From contig NW_024467106.1 of assembly GCF_017591425.1 (NCBI RefSeq), positions 24,852,501 through 24,916,500 of the forward strand: DNA of 64,000 nt, given 5' to 3'. The position numbers and the translations under genes are program-made. Below, piece by piece: positions 1-12,465 of this stretch. The stretch's first letter is position 1; every line of letters begins with the position of its first letter. Source of the DNA: Ochotona curzoniae. Taxonomy: Eukaryota; Chordata; Mammalia; Lagomorpha; Ochotonidae. Under the pieces are notes generated by a model. It was not told where the DNA came from, ran no database searches, and worked only from the letters and a program-made list of their open reading frames with translations.

Positions 1-275
1 GATGTTAAGTGAAAAGAATTAATAGACTGAAATCCACATTTTCTAACAAAATGAATTAGTTCCCCCAAAATGAAGAAAAATATATACTGCAAAAAGTTTT
101 TTTAAAATTGTTGTTTTTCATTTTTGCCTTTCTCTGTACTCTGTAATTCAGTTCTATTTGGCTCTGAATTACAACTTCTTCAGAGAGAATGAAAGGGCAC
201 TTTCAGATCTGCCTTTCAGTGCCTGGGTTCTGTATTTCTTGGCTGCTTGAAACTAACTAGTATTTCTCCGGTTTA

Positions 276-276
<1 letters not shown>

Positions 277-313
<37 letters not shown>
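277..313. repeat. (CA)n microsatellite
   Basis: An uninterrupted run of about 18 AC dinucleotides, followed by AT-rich low-complexity sequence to about 372. Confidence 0.95.
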
Positions 314-316
<3 letters not shown>

Positions 317-864
317 GTACCCACATATATTTAACTATGGATTTATTGAAATATATATATAAATATATATAAAGCTATTGAGCCCTTAGCAGATCACAAC
401 CTTATACCATTTTCTTAGATTTCATTTCTTACTTCTGATTTCCATTTTCAGGTTTACAAAATGTTGTCATTTTTTGGAGATTACAAATAGGTACATAGAT
501 CCAGAAGTATTTTCAGCTCATGTGATTATGCATTCCTTAGTAAAAGTTGCATAACATAAGAATTGGAAAGATCTTACCAGATCAAGTGACAAAGGAAACC
601 TTACTTCCTCTCACCTGCTAGATTTTGCTTTGCGATTCTCCTCCTGTCTGCCTCTCCCTGCGTCACTCATTTAACTCTTCCAAATGGGAAACGGTGTAAA
701 ATTAATGATGATAAATTGGGAAGGAGAATAAATGGGTATTAAAGAGGTGTGGGCTTTAAAATAAGGCATCTTCTGAGATTTCATTTGTTTAAACTATATA
801 TTTGAAGCCACAGCATGGTCCGTTTTCTGGGTGTTTGGTTCTGTGATTAAGATGCACCTATAAC
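314..864. other. Unassigned intergenic sequence
   Basis: AT-rich single-copy-looking sequence. No gene, splice-flanked exon or recognisable repeat was seen. Confidence 0.5.
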
Positions 865-985
865 TAATGCTTACCTTGGCATCCTGACTTCAGCTACTAA
901 TTAATTAATCCTGGGAGGCAGTGGTGGTACTTCAAGAAATTGGGTCCTGTTCCCTTGTGAAAGACCAAATTGAGTTGGGGCTACT
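865..985 (+). repeat. Old C-SINE fragment
   Basis: The run GGCATCCTGACTTCAGCT, CCTGGGAGGCAG, GGGTCC and GACCAAATTGAGTT follows the order of an older C-SINE subfamily body. Very diverged. Confidence 0.45.
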
Positions 986-1939
986 CATTTCAGACTCTGT
1001 GATGTGAGCATCTAAAAAGCGAACACTCAATTTATGCAAACTATCTGTCTGTTTCTCAAATACATAAAATGAGTGTTTAAAGTGTTTTTCAAAAGGTTAA
1101 CAAACTGCATGTGACGTAAAAGTCATCCTTGGATTTTGAATTTTTTCTTTTTGTTGCAAAATGACTATCACACTTTTTATATCCGTTTTCCATGACCGTT
1201 AGGAACTCCAATTGTAAATCTAATGACATTAGTAAATTATATCAAAAAACAAATAGCTGACAAATTTGACAGTTCTCAGTTTAAAATAAGGTGAGTTAAT
1301 CTGTTTAAAATGATATGGGTTGTTGGCACCATGAATTGGAGGAGTTAATATGGCATAAAGATAAATGTCGCTTAAAAATTATAGTGGTAACACTAATCAT
1401 AAAGTGAAATATGCCTTCATAACACCTAGTTTTCCAGATACTTTACTAATCACTTTATTAAATTATCTTCTTTTCTCATTTAATGTTATTACATAAATCA
1501 CTCAAATTGTTTTGTCAGTTTTATGGTTAATAAAATTTTATGCAGAGATGTTAGGAAACTCCCAAATTCACAGAGTAAAGTGAGATTTCACACTTAGACA
1601 ATCTCTTTCTGAAGTATTAATGTGAAATGTATCTTCCAGCATATTGTTAAGTTTCTTTCGGGGGGTGAGTGCTACTCCATATAATTGATTGCCCACATTT
1701 CTGACTACTGCAGAATTGGAAATTATAGCCAGAAAAGGACATGAACATGTTATAATTGGCATAAAATTGACACTAAGTTGATGCAATTCAAGCTAGTATA
1801 AGTAGCGTTGATTTACAATTAATGAACCACACCCAACTTCCCGCAGAGCATAATCAATATTCCTTCTGTGTTTTTCAGCCCTCCTGTTCTCTATTAATCA
1901 ATAGTCTGTGTTCAGTCTTAACCACTGTTTCAGTGTAAA
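986..1939. other. Unassigned intergenic sequence
   Basis: AT-rich sequence with no gene or repeat that I recognise. Confidence 0.5.
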
Positions 1940-2212
1940 ATACACCATTGTTAACTAAATACACAATGCAGTACAGCAGATCTCTGGAACTTACTCATCT
2001 GGTATAAATAAAATTATATATCTGTTAAAGGACAGTTGCCCGATTTTCCTTTGTCCACAGCTGCTGAAAATCATTGTTTTACCCTCTGGTTCTGTATGTT
2101 GTTCAGTTTTACATCTCATATAATTGGAGATAAGCAATAGTAGTCTTTCTGGAGTAAATGCTCATTACACTTATCATATTCTTCGGTAATTTCATCCATG
2201 TTTTTGCATTAA
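1940..2212 (-). mobile_element. L1 3'-end fragment, antisense
   Basis: Contains the typical antisense L1 tail order: AGCAGATCTCTGGAACTTACTCATCT, a middle with TCTGTATGTTG, and CATTTCATCCATGTTTTTGCA-like end (quoted in part). Diverged, no coding potential. Confidence 0.75.
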
Positions 2213-2242
2213 AAAAAAAAGAAAGTAAAAAGTAAAGTAGAG

Positions 2243-2551
2243 TGTCTGGCACACGATAACACAATGGCTAAATGCTTACTTACCTTGCAAGCAATGAGAT
2301 CCTGTATGTGGGTGCTGGTTCATGTCCCGGCTGCTCCACTTTCCACAAAAACTCCCTTTTAATGGCCTGAGAAAGCAGTCAAGAATGGCCCAAAGTCCTG
2401 GGACGCTGCACCCACGTGGGAGACCTGGGAGAGGCTCCTAACTCCTGGCTTTAGATTGGCTGAGTTCTGACTGTGGCAGACAGACTTGGGGAGTCAACCA
2501 ACAGACAAATCTTTCTGTATCTCCCTTTATCTGAATATCTGCTTTTCTTTT
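2243..2551 (+). mobile_element. C-SINE
   Basis: tRNA-like head (GGCTAAATGCTTACTTACC), GTTCATGTCCCGG B-box-like motif, then the shared body with GTGGGAGACCTGGGAGAGG. Tail-to-tail with the C-SINE at 2655-2935. Confidence 0.9.
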
Positions 2552-2600
2552 AAAAATTTCATTTCATTTTATGACACAGTTTCATAGGCTCTGGGAATAT
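2552..2600 (-). mobile_element. Tiny L1 3'-terminus fragment, antisense
   Basis: TTTCATTTTATGACACAG followed by TTTCATAGGCTCTGGGA is the same 3' terminus seen at 14260, 16820 and 17690, here only about 40 bases, spliced between SINE sequences. Confidence 0.6.
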
Positions 2601-2654
2601 CTGCTTTTACAATCAAAACAGATAAATCTGAAAAAAAAATTATTGAAAAGATGA

Positions 2655-2935
2655 AGTGATAGAAAAAAACCATTGTCCACAAGCTGATCCACTCTGCCAA
2701 GCTGTGGCAAGAGTCCAGATTGGACTAAGCTGAGAGCAACAGACTGGAACTTCATTTAAATTTCCTACATGTATGTCAGGAAACCAAGTACTTGGGCCGT
2801 CCTCTACTGCTTTCCTGGCATATTATCAAGAAACTCGATTGGAAGTAGAGCATCTGGGACTTGAACTGATGTTACCGTATGTATTGCTAGCATTGCTAAC
2901 AGCAGCTTTTCCCTCTGTACCACAACATAGTCCCC
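2655..2935 (-). mobile_element. C-SINE, diverged
   Basis: Antisense body with CCAAGTACTTGGGCC, CTACTGCTTTCCTGGC and a head ending GTACCACAACATAGTCCCC. Confidence 0.75.
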
Positions 2936-4224
2936 TAAATTTGTTCTGATTCTTAAATACCAATTTCATAATGATTATTTTAATAGGTATGGAAATTGGA
3001 TTTGCATTGTGTGATTATCAGTATTGAATAACTTTCAATATATCATTTGTGGATACTGTTTAGGGAAGTATCTATTGAAGTTAATTAACCTTTATAATCA
3101 GTTAGTTGCTTTTTGTTGAATTGCATACATTCCTTTACAGGGTTTGCAAATATTTCCTGCTGTTCATAGGTACTCTCATTGTTTCAGTTACTGTGCAGTT
3201 TATGATCCGGTGTCCCTTACTTTCATGGCTTATACTTTAGTTTCGCATCAAATAAATTGCCCAGGCCAATTTAATAAAGCTTTTCCCCTGGATTTCCCTA
3301 AGAACTTTTACATTTCCAGATCTTAGATTTAATCCTTAATGAATTTTGTGTCGTTTTCTCTGTGTTGTGTGAGATAATTATTTATCCTCTGGCATGTGGG
3401 TATCCTACCTTATTCTGGGGGCAGTAACATAAAAATGAAGGTGATTTCATCCCAAACTCAAGGTAGAACTAGTTTTTCTGAAACACTTTCATCTAATTTC
3501 TTCCTATCTATTTGGTAATTTTTTATGATCTGCGTTTCTGGGATTTCACAGCTGGAGAGAAAAGCACCTGTTTTGTAAAATTAGGGCTTTAGCTGCTGCC
3601 CTAAAAGCTTGCTTAGTTTCTCTTGATGAGTTCCTGCCTTTTAGGACCAGGCTGTGTCTTAACCCCGACTCTTCCAAGAACCATATGTAAATAAATGATC
3701 AGAAATCAGATTCTAAAAATAATGCTTATGATGCACTGAAAATAAATGGAGGAATCCAATGATGCTAACAACAGATGTTCCAGAGCTCTTTTATCGGAGA
3801 AGTCATTAATATAAACAGTACTTTGTCCTTCAATATTGCCTTTCCTTTTGTACTTAGTGTGTGTGTGTGTGTATGACTGTGAATAAGTACTCACCATACT
3901 CTACTGATAACACACTCGTAATTAACAGTAACATATATATATATTTCTTATGTTCAATTATTTACACTAAAACACTTGCCAGTGATGTTACATGAGAATA
4001 TTTATGGAAAATGAATTGAAAGGTCAGTATATTTTTTGTGAAAAAAATTGTGAAATCCATGTGTGTAAGCAGAATTTACAATATTCTCGAGAAATGTGTC
4101 TTATGGAAAAAACATGGATGATTCTTTCATGAGTTGTTTGAAGTATTCACATGATTTCCTGTTTTAAAAGTGCAAGATTCATTCAAGATTCTGAATATGT
4201 TCGAGAAAACATTAACAGAAAAAT
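2936..4224. other. Unassigned intergenic sequence
   Basis: No gene seen. Includes a short (TG)n run near 3857-3873 and a short (TA)n run near 3930-3944. The stretch 3400-3670 is less AT-rich and lacks repeat signatures. Confidence 0.5.
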
Positions 4225-4475
4225 AGGCTGCCATTGAGGCCCTGTAAGTTAAGCCACTGCCTGCCACACTAGCATCTCCTACGGGCATCCATTCTAGCAT
4301 CGGCTGGCCCTTCTCCTGCAATTCCCTAATAACTGTCTGAGGAACAGTGGAAGTGCAGAGGACCCTGAACTCACGGGGAAGACGTGGTTGATGCATCTGG
4401 CTTTGGCCTGGTGCAGCCTTGGCCTCTCTTCTTTTGTGAATTCTGCTTTTCAAATAAGTACAATAATTTTTAAAA
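4225..4475 (+). mobile_element. C-SINE, diverged
   Basis: Head GGCCCTGTAAGTTAAGCC, GCCTGCCACACTAGCATC, then a body and TGCTTTTCAAATAAGTA tail. The 108-residue antisense reading frame here is SINE sequence. Confidence 0.75.
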
Positions 4476-5999
4476 AGAAGTATATTCAGGAGTTTATTTT
4501 TTCTACATCCTATAGGAATAGGTCATAACACGGGCAGTTTAATAGACTAAGTTCCATCAGAGTGAAAGTTGAAATCTACGGTGCTTACATAATTTAGTTG
4601 GGAATTTATAGTTAATCAAAACATCTGTTTAAATTTTGGCAGTAATAATTTATGGCTAGACTGTGATTCCATTGATAAAAGAATGCTTCCCATCATATTA
4701 AGAAACTGTGATAATAATCTAAATAATCAATAGCAATAAATGTGATATTAATAAATGAAACTTATGCAATAGTAAGTTTAATAAGTCATAATTTCCAAAG
4801 AAGCAATTTAGAAATGTTTTTTGGTGAAGACTGTTTTGGTAAAGAATAAAATGAATGGTATGAACTACTCTTTTAAAGGTTGATAACTTCCTTTGTCAGA
4901 TGCATGTTTGTTATGAATTATGGAAATTAGAAAAGGAAGTTTGAGTATACTCAATCCTGACCAATACAAAAGATGTTTCATAAAAAGACAAGTCTTATTG
5001 AAATTCTTCATATTTGATTTTTCACTGTACATAACAGAGTCCTTGTATATACAAGGACGTGTTTATGTTCCTTAAAGCTTTTCATTTCAAAATTATTGAA
5101 CATTTGCTCAGATAATTATATGACAACAAAGAATGACTAATGCAAACTCAATAGTGATTTAAATTACTTCACACAGATATAAAGCATTTAATCTTTATAA
5201 ACTTTTTTTTGTTATGCTATGAAATAGATAATTTTTCCCTCTTAAGGCAGGAAAGATAGATTTTATATAAAAATACAAAACAGTTTATTTAAATACTATA
5301 TTTGATAGTATCATAAGCAGAAATTTGTTGTTACTTTGTAAACAGTTACATTTCATGTAGAAAAATAGCATTGATAAATTTTAAATATATTTATTTTGCA
5401 AAGCTTTCCTTTCATTAAAAGCATACTTAGAAAATAGATGCCTTATTTTTTTAATGATAAAAATATGTAGTATCCTGCAGTTAGAGTTGTTTTAAACTAT
5501 AAAATTATGAAAATATTTAATGTGGAATATAACTTTAGGTGTTATTTTAAGCATTTTTACTATTTTAAATATTATGTTAAGTATTTTAAATATTACTTAA
5601 TATTTAAATATTATTTTAATTATTTTTAATATTTAAATGTTTGCTTTTATTTAAGGCTTTATAATTTCAAGTCTTTTTAAAAAATTTAAACAAGTGACCT
5701 CCTAAATATTAATCAAAATGGAAAAAGCATGTTACCATTTTGTTATTTGCTAATATTTATGAATAGTGACATAGAGAGGGATGCTCCATGCATTAGACTG
5801 TAATGTCTTTTTTCTTTTAAAAAATTATTTTATTTTTAATACTGTTTACATAGTTGAGAGACATGCATGCCCATGTGGGTTTCTGTTTATAGTCAGGTAG
5901 GGCTGAGGTATGGAGGTATAGCTTTAAATTTTTTTTTTTAGTTTTTAAAAGATTCAATATAGTTTGTGGAGACAATTCCTACATTATAATACTGATATT
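4476..5999. other. Very AT-rich unassigned sequence
   Basis: No gene seen. 5500-5700 is low-complexity sequence built of TATTTTAAATATTA-like words. Confidence 0.5.
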
Positions 6000-6080
6000 C
6001 TTTTCCTTCTGCTGTTTTCTTTCCTGTCCTTCCTTTCTTCCATCCTTCAGTCCTTCTTCCTTTCCTTTCTTTTATTTTTG
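6000..6080. repeat. CT-rich simple repeat (TTCC/CTTT)n
   Basis: Pyrimidine-only tract with CCTTCCTTTC-type words, imperfect. Confidence 0.75.
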
Positions 6081-6189
6081 AGATAATGTATTTTGAATTT
6101 ACATTACAGTACAAAAGTTTTAATGCTTCACCAGGAAAATAGTTTGACAGGTAAGAAGCAAAGAGACCCTGGATTAGTGAGAACATAGG

Positions 6190-7460
6190 TAATAGCTATA
6201 GAAAATAACTGTTGTTTATAGTTTCCAAATATATTTGAGTGTTCCGTTTTTCCTCTTGTTGGTTTCTGGTTTTATTCCTTTATAGTCTGAGAAAATACAT
6301 GATACTATTTCAGTCTTTTTAAATATGGTGAGACTTGATTTGTGGCCTCAAATATGATCTGTCTTAGAAAATGCTCCATGTGCTATTGAAAAGAATGTGT
6401 ATTGTTTGGTTGTGGGGTGAAACGTCCAATAAACGTCTGTTAGCTTCATTTGCTGCATAGAATGTTTCACGTCCAATGTTCCTTTATTGATTTTCTGTCT
6501 GGGTGATTTCTCCATTGATGAGAGTGGTGTGTTGAGGTCATCCACTATGATTATATGGGAGCCTATCTCTCCTTTAGGTCTAATAGTATTTTTATATAAA
6601 CCTGGTGTTCTAGTGTTGGATATCTATAGTTTTATGGTGTGTATGATCACTGAATCAAGTATTTTATCAAAATATGTCTAGAGTCTTTTTGCTTTTCACT
6701 TGTTAATCTTTTTCTTTGTTTTGTTATCCATTCCGCTAATATAAATCTTTTGGCTGGGGAATTTAATCCATTTACACTCCTGTTTTTCACAGAAAGTTAT
6801 AAATTCTTTTCAGTGCTTTCTTCTTTATTTTTCTCTGATTGGGTTATTTCAAAAGTCTGATCCTCAAGATAAGAATTTTTTCCTCCACTTGATCGATTCA
6901 GCTGCTAAAGTTCTTAGGTGTAGTTTCTATTTCACTGTTTCAAGATTAAAGATTTCATCTCCAAAATTTCTGGTTTCTTATTCTGTAAAATTTCCATCTT
7001 TTTAGTAACAGTTTCATTCATTTATGCCTTCAAATATTTATTCTATTTCTGTTACATCTCATTCAGTTTCCTTACATCATTGTTTTATATTTTATATCTG
7101 GCATTTGATAGATTTCCAGTTTGGGTTCTATTCTGAAGGATTATTATGCTCCTTCAGAGGAGTCATGTTGCTTTGTTTTTTTATATCTTCCGTATCCCTG
7201 TGCTGATGTCTATGTATCTTGCGTAATTGTCACTTCTTTTTAGAGTGTGTTTGATTGAACAAGAGTTTGTGATTTATCTGAAATGCTGTTATCACTTGGT
7301 TTGTTGCTTGCAGTGTGTTTCTAGGTTCGCCCAGGAGTGTATTCTTGGAATGATATGTTTTTTTCTTAATGTTACTTGTCTTTGTAGGTGACACAGTGGT
7401 CTGGTGTTCTGCAGCCCTTAGCAACAGAAGTCTAGCATTTTAATGATGATGGCTTTCTTA
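6190..7460 (-). mobile_element. Antisense L1 fragment (ORF2 part, then 5' region)
   Basis: 6250-6790 reads as L1 ORF2 in antisense (order: TCTGAGAAAATACATGATA, GTGGCCTCAAATATG, GAATGTGTATTG, CGTCCAATGTTCC, TGATTTTCTGTCTGG). 6840-7460 resembles the ORF1/5' part in antisense, so an internal segment is missing. Many stops; a dead copy. Confidence 0.8.
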
Positions 7461-7464
7461 GGGT

Positions 7465-7562
7465 TTGTAGATAGGAAGTAAAGTATCTGGGACTGGAATT
7501 GAAATGTATGTGCTTTGGTTGCATTGCAGGTTGTAGCTTAATCCACTGCATCACAGGGCCTT
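7465..7562 (-). mobile_element. C-SINE 5' fragment, antisense
   Basis: GTATCTGGGACTGGAATTG and TAATCCACTGCATCACAGGG are the antisense head of a C-SINE. Confidence 0.65.
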
Positions 7563-7584
7563 CTTTAAACTTTTTGGTCTTGGG

Positions 7585-7900
7585 GCTTAGTGTGATGGTT
7601 CAATGGCTAAATCCTTACCTTGCAAGCACTGAAATTCAAACGGGCACCGGTTCATGTCCTGGTTGCTCCACTTCCTATCCAGTTCCCTGTTGATGGCCGG
7701 GAAAAGCAGTACAGGTTAGCCCAAAGATCTGGGACCCTGTATCGATATGGGAGACCTGGAAAAATTTCCTGGCTCCTGGCTTTAGATGGGCTCAACTCCA
7801 GCTATTGTGGCCACATGGGGAGTGGACCAGCAGATAGGAGATCTTTGTATCTCCTTCTCACTATAAATATTTCCAATAGAAATAAATGAATTTTAGGGGG
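7585..7900 (+). mobile_element. C-SINE
   Basis: Full-length: CTTACCTTGCAAGCACTG head, GGTTCATGTCCTGG B box, ATGGGAGACCTGG, TTTCCAATAGAAATAAATGA tail. Confidence 0.9.
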
Positions 7901-7904
7901 AAAA

Positions 7905-8049
7905 AAAAGATTTAGGAGATTCTTTCTTTGGGTTCTCCTCTGCAGTTTTCCCATTGAACCGTCGCACCAGGAACATGAAATGGCACTCATATGGGACTCT
8001 GGTGCTTGCAAGAAGAGGGTTTAGCTATTGAGCCATTGCGCTGGGCCCA
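7905..8049 (-). mobile_element. C-SINE, internally deleted, antisense
   Basis: Antisense tail AAAGATTTAGGAGATTC jumps to the head with CATATGGGACTCTGGTGCTTGCAAG and ends GCCATTGCGCTGGGCCC (quoted in parts); the middle of the SINE is missing. Directly abuts the plus-strand copy, tail to tail. Confidence 0.8.
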
Positions 8050-8084
8050 AAATAAATGAATCTTTAAAAACAAGCAAAAGAAAT

Positions 8085-8174
8085 CCTACTTTTTGGATCT
8101 AAAACCACTGTAACTCATTTAAATCACTTCCTATTTTTTGGATTTAAAACCACTGTAACTCATTTAAATCATTT
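8085..8174. repeat. 45-bp tandem duplication
   Basis: Two adjacent 45-base copies begin CCTACTTTTTGGAT (8085) and CCTATTTTTTGGAT (8130) and share AAAACCACTGTAACTCATTT. Only a few mismatches. Confidence 0.9.
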
Positions 8175-8224
8175 CTCCCTACTTTAGTAATTTATGATCA
8201 CATATGTCTCATCTTAGATATTTC

Positions 8225-8400
8225 TTTGTTATGCATATTTTCATCAGATTAAAAACATTTGTATTGACATAAAAATTACAAATATGTGTGGGTATAATAT
8301 GATACTTTGATATCTGTATACATTGTATAACAATGTGTGAAAGTAATCTGCGTTTCCATCACCTTAAATATTTTTCATTTGTTGGTAGTAGGCACATCCA
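8225..8400 (-). mobile_element. L1 3'-UTR fragment, antisense
   Basis: The order ATATGATACTTTGATA, TGTATACATTGTATAAC, CCATCACCTTAAATATTT matches the antisense L1 3' UTR. Confidence 0.7.
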
Positions 8401-10529
8401 AATGTTTGAGAATTCTGCATGAAATTGCAAACCATATCTGTATGCTAAAGTGAGAATCCCTGGTAAATTCAGAGCAGTCAAGCTGCTAATCCTCAGATCA
8501 GAAGAGACATGCTCCCCTACATCATTCAAATGAGAAGGAAAGTTGATTTTTTTCCCCCCATTAATGGGAATCCACCAGAGATGTGCTAAGGTGCTACTTA
8601 AGGAAAGTAGTTTGGTCAGAGTGTTCTAAGAAGTACAATTAAATCTCTGGGATATGGTTTTGAACTTTTCAAACTAATGTATCATTGAAACTAGTAAAGC
8701 GTTCCACACCTTTTCCTGACATAGTCCAGTTGTTAGACCCTTGCATTTGAGTCTGTTACAGTGTTTATCACATTCTCTTTAGAGCTTGTGAAAATGAAGA
8801 TTACTGAATCAGGCATTTTGGGAATAATGCCTGCCTGACTCAGTAGGTGTAGTGTAGGGTCCATTAATCTGTCTTTTCAATCCCCATGTGATACTGATTC
8901 TGTGGCACAGAAATGTCTTGTGCTTGACATTTAGTTCTATCTTAATGTATTTCTTATTTCAGCTAATGTTTGTCTATGTTGGTTGTTGTTTCTCAAGTCT
9001 GGAGTTACCATATTGGAATTCCAAGTGCTGCAATTGGGAGATATTAAGGTTAGCTATGGCCAATGGACAGAATCCGGTGATGTTACGTCTGAAGAGTACC
9101 TATTTAAAACCCATTGTGCTGGTTTCAACATTTGCTAAGCTTTAGATTTTGCAGAGCTGTCCAATAGTATCACTGCACACCTAGTTTCCTACATTTACTT
9201 TGAGAATTGGTTTTATTTATTATATGGTTAGCCCTATATGTGGACTTTTCTTTGAGTTCTAATCACAAAATTCAATGCATAGATAACATTCTGAAGAATA
9301 GAAGGCTAAATAGAATCTGAATGGTTTCCTCTGGGTATAGCTAGTCATGTTGTTTTTCAATATATTTGTACCTTATTTATCAGATAAGTAAAATTATTTT
9401 CTTTACTGGGGAATCACTCAAGGGCATTTAGTAACATATTTGTTATATTGTTAGCTCATATGTTTGTGAAATAATGTAATGCAGCATGTGGAACTTCATA
9501 AATCTTATGAACTCAAAATTGCCATACTATTTTTTAAATTATATAATTTACAATATATCTATTGCACTGTTCTCTGGTGTGAAAGTCTGTCAAACTTATT
9601 CTTAAAAAGATATTACCATGATTGATACAAAACCTAAGGCTTACAATTTAAAAATTGTACTTAGGATTCTATGCCTACATACTTTATAAAAAAATAATTC
9701 TGGCACATTTCTGAAATAAACCGGGAAAAGTAAGCCATTATAATCTGACAATATTTTAGCTCTATTGTTTTTTTTATAAAATAAACTTTAAAAAAATCAG
9801 TATTAGCTTTTCAGATAAAGAAATATGAATAAATATTCAATGATCATAATTATTAATATGATAGTATGTTTTTTCCTTTGATGTTTACAAAACATGAAAC
9901 AAAGAATAGTGGTGTTCATTATAAATGGCCTGCTTATACTTCATTTTTCCTGTGATCCTACCTTTATCAGATTCCAAACTGCTTTTCTAGCTCCAAATGC
10001 TGTTCCCAGCCTTCTCTTCCTTTTATACCTGCTTCCTTCCTATGCGTCAGTTCAACTGAAAACTCTGTCTGTTGTTTCCTGCCCTCCCAATCAACTTCTT
10101 TTTGAATGCTCCATGCTCTCGTTTTGTTTACATCTTCATTTATTTTTCTCTAATTAAAAAGTCAGACACCATTTCTGTCATATCACTGGTAGTGTATGGA
10201 AGCACGTTCAGTCACCCTCTCATAGAGGTGTATGTTACGAAGAGTTAAATTCTGAACACTTTTGAAGTCTACTTCAGTGTTTCTTTTATGGCTAGCATGC
10301 TTCATGTCATTACAGTACAGTGATCTTACCCCCAAATCATGATAACATGGAGCTTTCTTTCTCCTCTGGAAAACTGTTTCACATTCTACATATTCAAGTC
10401 TGCAATGCATCTTCAATCAGATTCTTCTGTTACATTACAATATATATATATTTTATGATTCATTTACATCATGTACTTTGTCTTTATTTTCTCTTAAAAT
10501 TATTTGATTAGCATGATTAGGAGGTACTA
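8401..10529. other. Unassigned intergenic sequence
   Basis: About 2.1 kb with no gene, exon or repeat that I can name. Confidence 0.5.
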
Positions 10530-10815
10530 CTTGTATGATTTATGGGAAATGGTATGATGTTTTCAGCGGCATATATAATTAAATCTGCATATGATTAAAT
10601 CAGGGAATCAAAATACCCACTTCTCTACACTTTCCTCATATATGAAGCCTACTTTTCTCTTTCCTCTTTTTACAACATACAATATGCTGTTGTGAACTAT
10701 GGTCACTCCACTCTACTATGAAACACTAACATCTATTATTTGTAACTTCAGTTTGATGACCTTGTCAAATCTCTCATTTTGAATCCTCCTACTCCCATCT
10801 CAGTCTTTAGTAATC
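10530..10815 (-). mobile_element. L1 3'-end fragment, antisense (diverged)
   Basis: GCTGTTGTGAACTATGGTCACTCC and following text follow the order of the antisense L1 tail. Diverged. Confidence 0.5.
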
Positions 10816-10832
10816 AGTATTCTAAATTCAAA

Positions 10833-10903
10833 TGTGTATATATATATATGTGTGTGTATATATATTTATATATATATATATACATATGTATATGTATATA
10901 TGG
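10833..10903. repeat. (TA)n/(TG)n microsatellite
   Basis: Alternating TA and TG dinucleotides with interruptions. Confidence 0.9.
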
Positions 10904-10961
10904 CATTCTGTGGGGTTATTAAAAGCATATATTAAGGTTGTTAGGATTTTAAAATCACATG

Positions 10962-11273
10962 AAGCTGGCATGACAGCTTAACAGGCTAAATTGCTGGCTG
11001 TAGCACTGGCATCCTACATGGGTGCTGGTTTGAGTCCTTGCCGCTCCACTTCCATTCTCACTCCTTGTTCATGACCTTGGAGTGTAGGGGAGAACAGCCT
11101 TGTTCCCTTGCACCATTGTGGAGTTCCTATCTTCTTGCTTTGGATGGACCCAGTTCTGGCCATAGTGGCCATTTGAGGAGTGAACTGCAGATGGGAGGTC
11201 TCTCCCTTTCTCTGCCTTTCTCTCTGCTTCCCTATAACTCTGTTTTTCCTGTGAGAATAAATAAACCTTAAAA
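10962..11273 (+). mobile_element. C-SINE
   Basis: GAAGCTGGCATGACAGC head, GGTTTGAGTCC B box, CTCTGCCTTTCTCTC and GAGAATAAATAAACCTT tail. Overlapping small reading frames are SINE sequence. Confidence 0.88.
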
Positions 11274-12165
11274 ACACATACACACAATTGCCAAATTATG
11301 TTTCCCTGGGAATGGGAAAATTATTACTTTCCACAATACCTTTTTCATTGTAGTGACTTTGTAGTCAGTAAAATCAAAAAGCAGCTTAAAGAAAAAAGAA
11401 ATATTATACATTTTTAAAAAACTTGATGAATTCACATAAAATGCTGTCATCTAAGCTTTAACTGTATACATATTCATATACATTCAAATTGTATATATAT
11501 AAACAATTCAAACAGGATGGTGATGTTAAGGTATCTATACATATGCTTCAATTTCAGAAAGCTCAAAATGCTTAACTTTTATTTTAAATGAAGCAAATAC
11601 ATCATACACTTAGCAAGAAAGCAATAGAAAATTTGTGATTCTGTGTCTCTCATTTCACATTTTTCACATAAGGAAAATTAGTAATAGTTTGAATACTGAA
11701 CAAGGTTAAGAACTTGCAATATAAAAATCATAGATTGACAGTATGTGTAAATTATGTAATTTTTCTCCCCTTGTTTATAACAGAGGAATAGGAAATTAAA
11801 GTGATCTTAGTTTTTGAATTGGTGGTAGAGAATTTGAAAATTATAGCTAGTATAAAAATTATGAAAGCCCTTCTATTTAGGCAAATATATATCCACCCCC
11901 TCACAGGATAATCACTCTTCTTTCTCAATGCTAAATGGAGCACTCCTATTCATTCTTTAGAACATCCTATGATTTGGAACACTGATTTGATTTACTATAT
12001 GACTGTTAGACGTTTGCTCTTCCTTACTTAGTGATTATTACAGTTATGTTATGGGTAAAATCAGATATTATGTTGTTCATTAAACTCCATAAACCCATAA
12101 GATGGGAAATGCATCAATTTTGTGTATACATCAGTTATTTTGAGTTTATATGAAATCGTTATTTC
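11274..12165. other. Unassigned AT-rich sequence
   Basis: No gene or recognised repeat. Confidence 0.5.
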
Positions 12166-12465
12166 AAGGTTGGCAATGTGACGTAGCAAGCTAGTCTGTT
12201 GCCTGCAATATCCCAGGTGAAAATTGATTATCATCCTGGCTGTTCCAAGTCCCATCCAGCTCCCTGCTTATTGCCTGGGAAGGCAGTGGAGCATGGTCCA
12301 GTTTCTTGGACCCCAGAACCTACATGGGAGACCCAGAAGACACTCCTGGCTCATAGCCTTGGATTGGCCTGGTCCTGGTGGGTGTGAATATTCAATGGCA
12401 AAAGCCATTGAAAGGAAGATTTCTCTATAATTCTGACTTTCAAGTAAAATGAACATAACTTAAAA
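12166..12465 (+). mobile_element. C-SINE
   Basis: Head GGCAATGTGACGTAGCAAG, body CATCCAGCTCCCTGC, TACATGGGAGACCC, tail with CTTTCAAGTAAAATGAA. Confidence 0.85.
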
